A DNA stretch of 64,000 bases from Cinclus cinclus (lineage: Eukaryota; Chordata; Aves; Passeriformes; Cinclidae). Below the pieces are notes generated by a model, which was given only the letters and a program-made list of their open reading frames with translations, made no database searches and had not been told where the DNA came from. The first letter of the stretch is position 1. Each line of letters begins with the position of its first letter. The translations under genes and the position numbers were made by a program. Of the stretch, positions 50,962 through 62,130 are shown one piece after another. The stretch spans positions 11,400,347 through 11,464,346 of the forward strand of contig NC_085047.1 in the NCBI RefSeq assembly GCF_963662255.1, given 5' to 3'.

Positions 50962-51712
50962 GAATAGTTTTGGTTGGAGGGGACATGAAAGATCAGAAAC
51001 TTACAGAATATTTTGAGTTGGATGGGATCCACAGAGACCACCAAGTCCACCCCTAAAGTGAATGGTCTATCAAACCAGGCATCAAACTCGCAGCATTGGC
51101 ATTATTAACACCATGCTCTGACCAGCTAAGCTCATCTTAGGGTCAAGATGATCTTGTTCCAAGCCCCTGCCAAGAGCAGGGACACCTTCCACTGGACTGA
51201 GCTGCTCGATGTTCCATCCAACCAGGCCTTGGACATTGTCAAGGAGGGAGCATCCAGAGCTGCTCTGGGCAACGCCTGTGTCTCACCACCCTCAGAGTGA
51301 AGAATTTCTTCCTAGCATCTAATCTTTATGTATTCTCATTTAGTTCAAATTCATTTCCCCTGCCTTATTGATACAAGCTCTTGTAAAAAGTCACTTCCAG
51401 CATTCTAAACCTCCTCAAATATTGAAGGGTCTTAGTAAGGTTCTTCCCAAGCCTTCTCTCCTCCAGACCTGCAAAAAAAAAATTGCAACTCTCTCATCTT
51501 GTCTTCATAGGAGAGTTGCTCCATCCCTCTGGTCATTTTTGTGGCCTCTTCTGGACTCTCTCCAACAAATCACCTCTGTGCTGTTCTAAGAGCCACAGAG
51601 CTGGACACAAATTCCAGGTGGTATCCAATGACAGTAGAGTACAGGACAAGAGTCATCTGCTGGCCATGCTGCTTTTGGAGCAGCCCAGAATATGATTTGC
51701 TTTCTGATCTGC
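50962..51712 (-). mobile_element. CR1 LINE, minus strand, split by a SINE
   Basis: Plus-strand order is TTTTGGTTGGAGGGGACATG (CR1 tail region), the inserted SINE, then AGCAGGGACACCTTCCACT, CAACCAGGCCTTGGACA, GTGAAGAATTTCTTCCTAG, CTTCTCTCCTCCAGACCTG, GAGCTGGACACAAATTCCAG and TTTGGAGCAGCCCAGAATA. This is a normal CR1 3' region reaching into ORF2. Its core region is fully decayed and does not carry the homogenised sequence of copies A-C, so it is a useful contrast. Confidence 0.9.
50997..51136 (-). mobile_element. tRNA-Ile-derived SINE with CR1-like tail (TguSINE1-like)
   Basis: Read on the minus strand, 51136-51063 follows a tRNA-Ile(AAU) gene: a GAGCT..AGCTGGTCAGAGC D-arm, an anticodon loop around GTTAATAATGCC, and a variable and T-arm region. 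The tail 51056-50997 reads as a CR1 3' end (GTGGATCC.. CATCCAACTCAAAATATTCTG-type). tRNA-Ile heads joined to CR1-type tails are the structure of the songbird SINE family TguSINE1. Short imperfect repeats AAGATCA (50989) and AAGATGA (51145) flank it and may be target-site duplications. It lies inside a CR1, so it is younger than that CR1. As a tRNA it is degenerate. Confidence 0.75.
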
Positions 51713-54444
51713 AAAAAAATGCATTAAAGCAGAAAACAATAGAAAATAAATAGAAAACAAGTGGAAAAAATTTGCCTTTCCAATATTTTCAGAAGACCAG
51801 CACAACGATTGTTCTTATTTAAAATGCCTTTTCTGCAGCATTTGCCTCTATGTTTTTAATATTTTTTAAATATTTGATTTTTCCCTTCCCTAACTGAAGA
51901 GTTAATAATGAAAGAGGGCGTTTTCAGAGAAAAAGAAAAAAAAAACAAACAACTTGTCTACATTTTATTATATGCCAAAGATACGCCTTTGGTAGAATTA
52001 TCGCATCCTATTTCAGAATCGGGAGGAAATTTGCCTTGTATTTGTATATATTGAAGAGCTCTGTAAGTTATACATTACTGGCAAGAATTACTTGTAAAGG
52101 AGTCTTGTAATTCCTTTACTCTCATTTGTGCTTGTAAGTAGGGTACTTTGCAAACTACAGCAAAGTTTGTGTTGAGCAGTATGTGAAAGAACACATTGCA
52201 GACTGCAAAATGAGACCAGTCATTTCAGAAAAATTTCAAAAAGATCAGCGTATATTCTTAATAATGCCACAGTCAAGGACATGTTTATGAGCGTTCTGGC
52301 CTAAGAAAATAGAATTTTCATAAAGAATGAAAAATCTGATGATTTTTGGGTTTTGAGGGGCATGAGGTTTGTTAGTGTGACATTTAAAAAGTATCAGAAA
52401 TTACACTCTGAAAAAAATCTTTCATATTTCTATGAAGTGACATCCCTTTGAACCTTCTGTGCCTGGGGTTTTGGGTTTGAATGGTAATCAATTTCCCTCA
52501 TAGTCCCTTGGCATCCATCTTTTTTGGATGTGTGATGCTAGAGGGGACATCCTACCCATACCCTTCAGTATCTATCCATGAATTTGTCCATGAACCTGAG
52601 CTATCTGGAATTTAATCATTTTGCTATTGTGGTTCAAGGAGTGAAGTTGTTCAGTGTTTGCCCTTCTGAGAGTTATTGTGACTTTTCATTTCTGAGCACC
52701 AAGTAGGATGACAAGTGCTCATCATAACTCTGCTTTGAATTGTTTGTACTTGTGTTCAGCAATCTTCCAAATATTCTGTAATTTGACTGATTTTCATGAA
52801 AATTTCCTTAGTTATCCCTTCTCATAAAGAATTTTGTCTTAGCAGTTCTGTCACATGAAAAATTGTTCAATTGCCTGTATGTAAGCAGGATTGGTGAGAT
52901 GTGAAGAAGACCTTCATGGCTTTGTATTGGCCAAGTCAAACTCCTGAGATATTCAGTCCAGCCTATTACTTGCTGCAAAATCTCTTTATCTGTAAAACCT
53001 ATTTATCTTTACTAGCACTTCCTTCAAAAAATAAAGAAAAAGTGGTTTAGTGGTTATACTTTTTTCTCTTTTATACTCAGGTAAATTCTTAAGATTCATC
53101 AGTAGCCTATTTTTAAATAATAATCCACTATAAGATCATATAGTACAGTAACTACCTTGATTTACCTCTAGAGGTGAGGGAAAATATCAAATTCCTTCTG
53201 ATTTTAATCTGTTCTTAGTGCAGAAAAATTCTGTAATCATTCATTTGGAGAAGATGATAGAAATAAATTTTTTGTGCTTGTTTGATCTGTTTTGTTTTTT
53301 ATTTTAAACTTTATCTTTTGCTATTCAAGTATTTCAAGCTCTTTGCTTAGCAGATGTAGTTAATGAGGTTCAGTAGGGATGGCAAAAAGCATCCTGCCAA
53401 CTTCCCCAAGTCTACATTCTTCCAATTGTGATTGATCAAAATTCAGCATATTTTAAAATATATGTTTTTCTTTTTCATGTGCTAGTCTCGAATATCAATT
53501 GTTGAACTGTAATTCTGTCAAATCATTGCATAAGCACTTGATTTCTGAGGGGAGATTTTGCTACCTCTAGTTACTGTGGATTTTAAAAGTGTACTAGAAG
53601 AGTCATTTTCTATATGTGATTCAAAAGTACCATCAATGAATGATCCAGAGAAAACTTTACAACTGAGAGACTGTGGGGAAATGGAAATGAAGTCTGAAAA
53701 CTTAGTTCTCTACATGGTCATTTTTGCTTCTGCTATTATCTAGTATCTCAAGATTTTTTAAGGGAAATGAAGGAGCTGACTATATTAATAAACCACAAAA
53801 TAAGCTCTCCAATTGATTCAGTCTAGCTTTCTCCCCAACTTAGGTATTTGTTTAGGCATGGTCAGTGGAGAGTATTTCTAGGGCACAACAGATTTCATCC
53901 AGTCAGAATCTCTAAAAATAGATCAGCTGAATCATGCTGTGAAGTGTCTCTCTGATTCTAAAGGACCTGCAGTGACTAGCTCAGAGATGCTTCTTAAAAC
54001 TCAGTAAGAGGAATTTAATCCAAAATAACTGCAACTCCACCTATCTAATATGTCCATGAGCAAGGTTTATGCAATTTAAAACAGTATCAAGTTGGACCTT
54101 TCAGATAATGAAATAAAATTAGTAATGCTTCCACCTGAGGCACCACAGCAACGTCCCCAGGAATGGTGCCAAGAATTCAGAGTGCCCAGGTGTAGGAAGT
54201 ATGAATTTAGGTGTAGCAAACAGAGAGAGAAATGGGACTAAAACAAATAGTGGGAAGGGAAAGGTTATTGTGAGGATACTTACAGCTTTATATCTCTTCA
54301 ATAAAATAAAGGCCAAGGGAAAAGGCACACAGTAAGAACAAGACAATTGTGAGAGAGGAGAGCAATCTAATCTGAAAAGAAGTACAGGGACAGAAATAAT
54401 TGGCAGAAAATCAGACTGGAAGTTAGAATATTTGTAGCTATCTA

Positions 54445-54612
54445 AGCAGTAGTGTTCTGGAGCAGACTTCCAATAAAGTGGTCAGGCTTTGTTCTTCCAT
54501 ACAGGTCTAACTGTTTGCAAGGTGGAAAATGATACTTTTATGAAAGGGAATGTGAAACACAGTCACCTCTGATGGCAGGAGCTTGGACTGGATATGCCAC
54601 CACTTTGATCCT
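54445..54612 (+). mobile_element. Possible very old CR1-like relic
   Basis: GGAGCAGACTTCC, AAGTGGTCAGG and, near the end, CACCTCTGATGGCAGGAG then CTTGGACTGGAT occur in the order expected of a CR1 3' region ('gaacagcttcc.. agtggtcagg.. gcaggggcttggactagatgatc'). Divergence is high and no tail remains, so this is tentative. Confidence 0.35.
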
Positions 54613-55488
54613 AGAAGAGCATGTGTATGCATGACTGCACTTACTGAAGTGACAGTAATTATGCTGTAGATATGCCTATACTATCAATGTGAATATGTTG
54701 TGGCTCTTCTTTAAACTTGTAATTAATACTAATTGAGCTCTCAGAAACTGAAGGGTTCCTCATTTAAAAATCCTGTGATTTCTCTGAGTGCAACAAGACT
54801 TTTCTAACTTATCCCACTTAATGAAAAACTCCATGTTAATGAAAGGAAGACACTAAATATGATCTGTTGATTACAAACAGCTCAGAGGATTTCTTACTGT
54901 GCAAGCAAAATATCTTTTGCCAGCATAGTGGTTCTGCTCCATGTGTTTTGCCTTAGTAGTGTATTTATTGTACTAGACATGTGATTGTAGATTAATACTT
55001 TCCCCATGTATTCTGCTAAACACATCTTTGTGTTTGCTGTGAAGATGAGAAAAAATATAGGTTTCGTGCATGAATTCATTCTATATGTTTCCTAACAATC
55101 CACAAAGAGAAAAAAAGAATTTTCAGGTGCTAGAATTTAGTCTAAGAAATTGTGTTGGTTATTTTATAAAAGTAATAAAACTGTGAATTTATTTGCAATC
55201 AAAGCTCAGCACACAGCTAAATGTGCATCCAGAAAGAATTCAGTACGCCCAGTTTGCCCAGTTTGATGTGCTGAGAGGTTATGGGGCCTGCAAGACAGAA
55301 GACGTTGCACCACATTACTTGGTTGTTTCAGCTACTGGTACATGGCAATTCCCTTAAATTTGTTAGTATGATGAAGTTCATCAAGTCTTGTAAAAAACAA
55401 AAGGAAAAAGAAAAAAAAAACCCTTCCTCTTCTTTGTCTTTATATGGTGTAGTTATGGGACATAACACTGTGTCTTTCTTTGTAACAG

Positions 55489-55634
55489 GCTTCCTTTTGA
55501 AATACCAGGTGAAACTCAGCTGGTTTGTTGCAGGAGTCCTGTATCCCTGTTCTCATGTGCTGTGTCTGTTCCAGGTGTACAGCTGCCGTTCCAGGTATAC
55601 AGCAGGACTGTGTTTGCTGCTCCACAGGCTGCAG
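55489..55634 (+). other. Candidate exon inside a 208-codon open region
   Basis: A strong acceptor (TCTTTCTTTGTAACAG) ends at 55488 and a perfect donor (CAG|GTAAGT) follows 55634. The 146-bp piece is open in the frame running 55281-55907, which is the longest open frame here not caused by a repeat. The translation is rich in Leu, Ser, Cys and Val, has no domain I recognise, and is overlapped by open frames on the other strand. It contains a 20-bp tandem duplication (55568-55607). It could be a lncRNA exon, a taxon-restricted coding exon or chance. Confidence 0.2.
55568..55607 (+). repeat. 20-bp tandem duplication
   Basis: GTTCCAGGTGTACAGCTGCC is followed at once by a near copy, with differences at one internal base and at the end. 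Both copies carry a CAG|GT word. Confidence 0.8.
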
Positions 55635-58017
55635 GTAAGTGCTGAGACCACTCCCCGAAGTTTGTGTCCCAGTCACCATGGCCAGCCCCGGCACATGAAG
55701 CTGAGGGCAGTTCATCTGCTCTCTGTTCCATTATGGCTTTCCCAGGACACTGGGAGTTGGATCCCTCTGCATTTCAGATGTCTCCTGAGCAGCTCACACA
55801 TGGTGCTTCTTCTCACAACACAGGGCTGGGTTTCAAATCAGAATGGGCCATTGGACGGTGTAGCTTTAACTCTCAAGTTTTTACATTCTGAGCTGTTACT
55901 CCCTTGAATTTATTTCTTTGAAGTGGGAAATTATTTTAATTTAATCCACTCTTTATCTTCATAGCAAAAGTGGTTATTTCATGAAACGAAGTATCAAAAT
56001 TTGTGCCTTTTACCCAATTTAAATTTGACCAACTTCAGCTTTGAACCATTGTTCCATTGTTTTCTGCTGGCACTTATAGGTGGTATTTGTGTTCCTGTAA
56101 TGACTGCTACATATTTGTGCAAGTCAGCAAAAAGACATCTGAGATCTCTTTAAGACTTTTACTGTAACACCCGTTTTCCAGTATTTAGTATTTGTGTCTC
56201 TTCCTTCACCTCTATTTGTCCCATATCCTTTTCAAAATACACAGAATTTTCTAAATGTAACTGTGGGATTATTACTGATCCTGCAGTTGGAGGAAAAAGC
56301 AGTTGTCTGTCACTTCTCCTTCACTGTTCCTGTGAACATCTCAGGGTTGTGCTAAATTTTCTATGCTTGCACTTTATGTTAAATGATGAATGGCTGTGTT
56401 TACTCCGTGTTTACTCTGTCCCTTTCAAAAATGACTTATTCAGTTTCTCCTTTCAAGCCAAGGATGGATTTTGAATTCATGTTTATTCACAAAGGTTTGC
56501 ATTCTTCACTTCAAATCATTTTGGTTAGGTTCATACTAAACATTACTTGAAATCTTTACCTTCAGGAAAAGGAAATTACGTAATAATGACTTATTTTTAT
56601 GGTGGATTCTGCTCATCCTTCCAGCTGATGTGTGATATAGATATCTCAGTAGGATGTCAAGCCATAATAAAAAGTTTATGAACAGGTCTTTTGAACTAAA
56701 ATATATCTTCAGAACATCTTCAGTTCAAATGTGACTGATTTGGGATACTGCTTATCCAGTACACATCCATGTAAATGGGATTTGCTTTTTGGTATTAAAA
56801 GTGAAATGTTTTGGAATATTGCCCATGAGTGTGAAAGACTCATTGTGAAAGTACAATTAGCTGCTTAATGTTTAATTAGTAGAATGTAGTCATATCACTT
56901 TTTGCATTATTTTTATGGTCTCTTCTTTCCATTACTGTGCTCACTTGTTTTGTATGTCCAGAGAAAATTTTGTACTATTTTCTGCTGAAAAAAAAAAAAA
57001 AAGGGAAGAAAAAACAGGAATCTGAATCCTGGCTTGTGGGATGGTGGAAGCCAGCTGTCCAAACAGACTGCATATTTGGTCATACAATTATTGGAAAATG
57101 AGTGTGTTTTACTAATAAGAATAAGAATATTAATTGATATTATCTTTGCAGTCAGAATAGAGTTGAATATAAACCCAGTTAATCAGTCTGAATACTAATA
57201 TTAGTAGAATGTGAGGGACGTTCTTTTTGTTCATTATAGGATTTTTTTTCTTCTGGAAAATTAGAAGTTAAAGAAATAAAATTGGAAAAAGTATCTTTTG
57301 GTTAGAATAAATGGATGAGTTGCTCCAAGAGCTGGATATCCTACAGAGTAGTCCCCATCCACCAAATTACATTATTTTTATGGTGCCTAGATTATGTTGA
57401 CAAAAACTTTCCTGGTTTTCCCAGGAGAAGAAATTGTCAGCTCCCATATTATAGACAATTTAGCTGCTGTGCAAAATAGTGTGTACTGGCTGCAATATTT
57501 TTGGTGTAGATTTTACCCTGGGCTTTTATAAGTCAAGAAATCTGCACACTGAATACTTTTTTCAGAAAAAAATATGTAAGAGGTATTTCCCCTCCTTCTT
57601 TGGAGTCCTTTAGTCTTTTTTTTTTCTTTTTTTCATTAGCATATATTGTAGAAGTTTGTTTATTATGCACTTGAAAGTTACCCAGATACTTCTGTTTGGG
57701 AATTATTCTTGGAACAAGACAGCAGTGGGAAACAATACCTGTACTTCTCCAATACGACAAAAATACAGCATACTGGAAATAAAAATTGAACTATATGTGT
57801 TTACAAAAGCCCCAAACCTTATAGGATTTACTGATCAAAGTTGAGCTTAGCTATTAGTAGAACACTTTGTCATTAAATAGGTGGAAACTGGAATAACTTT
57901 ACTGTGCTCGTTTTAAAAAATCAACATTCCTTCTTAAGGAAAATCCCAAATATAAAGTATGCCATTGTTTGCTATGCATGCGGTGACCAGTCCGGGTTAT
58001 ATTAAGTTGAAGTTACT

Positions 58018-58029
58018 GCCATCTGGTGG
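58018..58029 (-). promoter_or_regulatory. CTCF core-like motif
   Basis: The plus strand reads GCCATCTGGTGG. The minus strand CCACCAGATGGC fits the CTCF core consensus CCASYAGRKGGC at every position. I estimate about 0.1 perfect matches expected by chance in a window this size, so it is mildly unusual. It is not in a recognised repeat. Binding is not shown by sequence. Confidence 0.3.
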
Positions 58030-58103
58030 GGAAATGAGTGTTATATCCCAACAATTGGAAACAATTCTGTCAGGAATTACATCCTCTGCACCTGTGTGAA
58101 TGA

Positions 58104-58142
58104 TGTGTGTGTGTGTGTGTGTCTGTGTCTGCGTGTGTGTGT
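58104..58142 (+). repeat. (TG)n microsatellite, interrupted
   Basis: TG repeats with TCTG and CG interruptions; a typical dinucleotide microsatellite. Confidence 0.9.
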
Positions 58143-58474
58143 ATAAACAGAGATAGATAAAGATATATCTATATACAGTATTATCATTTGGCTGCTGATT
58201 CTGAAAGAAATTTCAAATATTCAGTGATACAGAGCAACCTGCTGAGTCAGAAATTAGTCAAGGGTAGAGAAATGTAGGAAAGAAAATAAGGAAAACTTCG
58301 TAGGTAGAAAAGACAGGTATGCAGTATGTGTGTTGTGGTCTTGCCAATGTGCCCACACTCCTGGACTAACTTAACACTGATAATCACATACAAATCTTGT
58401 TCCCAGAATATTTCTTCACAGCTGGAGATTTGACACTTTTTGCAGTGTTTCGTGTGGCACTTCCTATCATAATT

Positions 58475-58913
58475 TCATAGAGTTATAGAATTGGAAGGAT
58501 TGGAAAGGAACATTTAGTTCCAACCCCCTGCCATGGACAGGGACACCTTCTGCTAGACCAGGTTGCTCAGCCCCATCCAACCTGGCCTGGAACACTCCCA
58601 GGGATGGGGCAGACACAGCTTCTCTGGAAAACCTGTGCAAGAGCCTCACCACCCTCGCAGTAAAGTAATTCTTCCCAATCTCTGATCTAAACCTACTTCC
58701 TGTCACTTTGAAGCCTTGTGCTGTCATTCCAGGCCCTTGTCAATAGTCTCTCTCCATGTTTTCTCTGGGCTCCCTTCAGGGACTGGAAGGCCACAATTAG
58801 ATTACCCCAAAGCCTTCTCTTTTCCAGGCTCAACAATCCCAATTCTCTCAGCTTTTCCTCACAGCAGAGCTGTTCCATTCAACCAATTAACTTGGTGGCC
58901 TCCTCTGGACCCT
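58475..58913 (-). mobile_element. CR1 LINE, minus strand, short 3' copy
   Basis: Plus-strand order is TCATAGAGTTATAGAATTGG (CR1 tail), AACCCCCTGCCATGGACAGG, AACCTGGCCTGGAACACTCC, CTCACCACCCTCGCAGTAAA, AGCCTTCTCTTTTCCAGGC, then TGGCCTCCTCTGGACCC, where it stops. It is 5'-truncated just before the GC-rich core shared by copies A-C. Confidence 0.93.
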
Positions 58914-60924
58914 GTCTTAGAGATGACCACTAATTATTGCTGCTAATAAAAATAGAAACATCTGTGCTAATTCTGCCTCCATTATTTGTTTAGACTTTCT
59001 CTTTTGTGCAGTTAGTTTGGGCCTCCTTGAGTCTTGACATATACCTGTGTTAATTGCCTGTTTCTTGAAGGATCAGCCCAATAGGACTGGAATTGTATCA
59101 ACAGAACATCAGGGGAGTCTGGGGTGCATTTTATGTGTATTAAATTAATAAGATTTTCTCGAGCTAAAACTTTTACATAGGATGTAAGAGTCAGTGAAGT
59201 GAATGATATGTGAAGTGGTAATAGAAGTGAGATTCAGTTGTGGCAGACAGTATCAGATGTCTGTCTGCAGTAATAAATTGCTCAGTAGCCACATGGAAAT
59301 AATAACTGGTGTCCAGAATTTGTTTTTATTTCATCGTTATGGTGTCTTGAAGACTGCAAACAAGATTAGATATGCTTTATGTACAAATATTAAATAGGTT
59401 TTAAATTGTTGTATGATGTGTTTCCTCCTAGCTGAGAACAATGCAAGTTGTCCCTTGCTCTTAACATGCAGAATAAATTGCCCCTTTCTCTATTAGGTTT
59501 GCATCAAAAGTGTATTTTTAACCATCATATTCAAAGAGGGAAGGAAAAGTAAGGGGGACTCAATAGTCCATGTGGTTCATAGTAGTGTGGTCAAACCCCA
59601 GGGCCAGAGTAACATTAGATTCCCCTTTAAAGGAATAACTAAATGTTGCTGCCCTATGCTCATCTTTCATCATTCTTGTATATTTTGTTTAAAAATATTT
59701 TTCACATGGTTGATCTTTGCTGCCTATTGCCATTTTTTGTTTATTTTTGTCTTTTTCTGCACTCTCTCAGAGCCAGAATCCTGCCTGGATAACATCTGTC
59801 AAAAGGAAAACCATTGACCTTGTAATCCTGTCATTCTGCTTTTAAGACTACATTGCATGTGCAAGTGTCTGATTTCTTCATAAGTTTTAGAGGAAGCACT
59901 TTTTCATGACTTTGCAATGTAATTGCTTAATGGTTTTTCAAGGAGACAGACACTTTTTACATATCAAGGCTCTTCCTGGGAAGGTTTAACAGTAAGACTG
60001 CTGGGTGGTTACAATAAGTAAGTGCTTGGGACTCAAGCTCACATCTTGAACCATCCAGTGCAAGAAACTCTCTCTGGCTCAGTCTAGTTTATGCAAGGCA
60101 GAAAAGTGAACAGACTTCAGAAAGAAAATGATCCCTGATTGTCTCTTCCAGCCTTCAACTCAACATAAAGTTTACTTTGAGCTGTATGAAAGCACCTAAG
60201 TTGATTAGCTCTTGATTACAAAACTAGCTGATTTTTAATTTCACTGTTGCTGGTAAAATGACCTGCGGAGAAGTGTTCTTTGAAATCCCTGTAACACTGA
60301 GATGCAAACTTTCTGGAGTATCTTGTTCTTCCTGTCTTCTGGTGTCCTTTTTAAATTTATCTATTTATTTTCATTTTCCCCTCTCTATCCCCTTTTACCC
60401 CCTGCCCCAGGATAACTTCATATATTTATTTATAATCACCAGGGATTAATAAGCAATTTGATAGCTAGATGGTAGTTGCACCCTGTGCTTAGGATAGCTA
60501 AACTCTAAGAGAAGGTTTTGTAGGAAAAGATGAAGTAATGAGAAACATATCTAGGAGGATGTATCTTCTGAACCAAAAATGAGCATCTTCTAGAGTGTCT
60601 GTTAGGGTGGGATAGAGTTTAAGGTTGTATGATATGAGTTATAAAGTCAGCATTTGGAATTAATTGAAGTATCTCGAATTTCACTTCTTTAAAACAAAAC
60701 TTACTCAATGAGAAGTTGATACACACATGAGTGAGTCCAACTCTTCAAGTTCATTATAGAGGAAATCAACACAGTGATCACAGCTACCTTTGAAAAGCTA
60801 TGGGGAAGTAACTGATAGGTGTGATATTTGTATTTGATAATTGCATTTCCATTTTAGGGAGTGTTCAGGACACGCCTAGATAAGCTGCTGAGAAACCTGC
60901 TCTCAGACCTGCTTCAGATGACTC
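58914..60924. other. Single-copy AT-rich DNA
   Basis: No gene, repeat or regulatory site that I can support. Open frames are under about 85 codons. Confidence 0.5.
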
Positions 60925-61097
60925 TCAGATCTTCATTAATGATATGGACGAAAGGACTGAGTGCACCCTCAGCAGGTTTTGCAGATGACACCAACCTGAG
61001 GGGTGTGGGTGACACACCTGAAGGGCAGGGCCATCCAAAGGGACCTGGACAAGCTCCAGAAGTGGCCCATCTTTGGGCCAAGAAGTGGGAATCTATT

Positions 61098-61130
61098 TTG
61101 GTTAAACCAATCTATAAACTGGTTTAACAA
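61098..61130 (+). repeat. Small inverted repeat inside copy C
   Basis: TTGGTTAAACCA and TGGTTTAACAA form near-perfect arms around about 10 bases. Copy A has only the right arm (GGTTTAACA near 7639), so the left arm looks like a local inverted duplication. Confidence 0.65.
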
Positions 61131-61522
61131 TGCTAAGTCCAAGGTGCTGCACCTGTGTCAGGACAGCCCCGGTACCAATCCAGGCTGGGGATGAGCAGAT
61201 CCAGAGCAGCCCTGGGAGAAGGACTTGGGGGTGCTGGTGGGTGAGAGGTGGCCATGGCCCGGCCGTGTGCTCTGGGAGCCCAGAACCCCCCGTGTGCTGG
61301 GCTGCATCCAGAGCCCCGTGGGCAGCAGGGCAGGGAGGGGATTCTGCCCCTCTGCCCCGCTCTGCTGAGACCCCACCTGCAGGGCTGCATCCAGCTCTGG
61401 GCTCCCAGCACAGCAAGGACAGGGACCTGCTGGAGCCAGCACAGAGGAGGCACCGAGGGGATCAGAGGGATGGAGCAGCTCTGCTGTGGGGAAAGGCTGG
61501 GAGAATTGGGATTGTTCAGCAT

Positions 61523-61793
61523 GAGGAGAGGAGAGGAGAGGAGAGGAGAGGAGAGGAGAGGAGAGGAGAGGAGAGGAGAGGAGAGGAGAGGAGAGGAGAG
61601 GAGAGGAGAGGAGAGGAGAGGAGAGGAGAGGAGAGGAGAGGAGAGGAGAGGAGAGGAGAGGAGAGGAGAGGAGAGGAGAGGAGAGGAGAGGAGAGGAGAG
61701 GAGAGGAGAGGAGAGGAGAGGAGAGGAGAGGAGAGGAGAGGAGAGGAGAGGAGAGGAGAGGAGAGGAGAGGAGAGGAGAGGAGAGGAGAGGAG
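61523..61793 (+). repeat. (GGAGA)n microsatellite, about 54 units
   Basis: About 271 bases of an uninterrupted pentamer, all purine on the plus strand. It sits where copies A and B read ACAAGAGAAGGCTC, so it probably grew from the CR1 purine stretch. It gives GEERR-type frames on the plus strand and LLSSP-type frames on the minus strand, neither of which is a gene. Confidence 0.97.
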
Positions 61794-62130
61794 TCTTTGG
61801 GGTGACCTAATTGCAGTTCTCCAGTACCTGAAGGGAACCAGCAGCAAAGATAGAGAAGGACCTGGAGGGACAGGACAATGGGGAATGGCTTCAAACTTAC
61901 AGAGAGTAGGTTTAGATGAGATTAGGAGAATTTATTTTGTGTGAGTGAAGTGAGGCCCTGGAACATGTTCTCTGGAAATGTTGTGGGTGCTTCACCACTG
62001 GAAGTGTTCAAGAGGAGGTTGGATGCAGTTTTGTGCAACCTTGTGTAGTGGAAAGTGTCCCTGCCTGGGACAGGGGTGCTGGAACAAGGTGATCTTTCTG
62101 GTCCCTTCCAGCCCAGGCCATTCTATGATA

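Larger units (their letters stand above)
51713..58474. other. Single-copy AT-rich non-coding DNA
   Basis: No recognisable gene. It holds a possible old CR1 relic near 54.4-54.6 kb, the open region and candidate exon at 55.3-55.9 kb, a (TG)n tract and a CTCF-like site. These are listed separately. Confidence 0.55.
60925..62130 (+). mobile_element. CR1 LINE, 5'-truncated, with internal microsatellite (copy C)
   Basis: It begins near ATCTTCATTAATGATATGGA and encodes the CR1 reverse-transcriptase motif FADD in frame (TTTGCAGATGAC at 60978-60989). It then runs through the GC-rich ORF2 end. At 61523 the ORF2 sequence gives way to a long GGAGA-type expansion and resumes at about 61795 (GGGGTGACCTAATTGCAGTT). 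It ends CCATTCTATGATA. Bases 61199-61504 are identical to copy A, while the 3' part differs from A by roughly 20% by eye. Not coding. Confidence 0.93.

Noticed and set aside
51063..51136. A functional tRNA-Ile gene
   Set aside because: The tRNA-like part carries mutations in the arms and T-loop and is joined to a CR1-like tail, so it is a SINE head.
61130..61810. 226-codon plus-strand frame with GEERR repeats, and 253- and 229-codon minus-strand frames with LLSSP repeats
   Set aside because: They consist of CR1 core plus the translated GGAGA pentamer. A pentamer without stop codons stays open in many frames.
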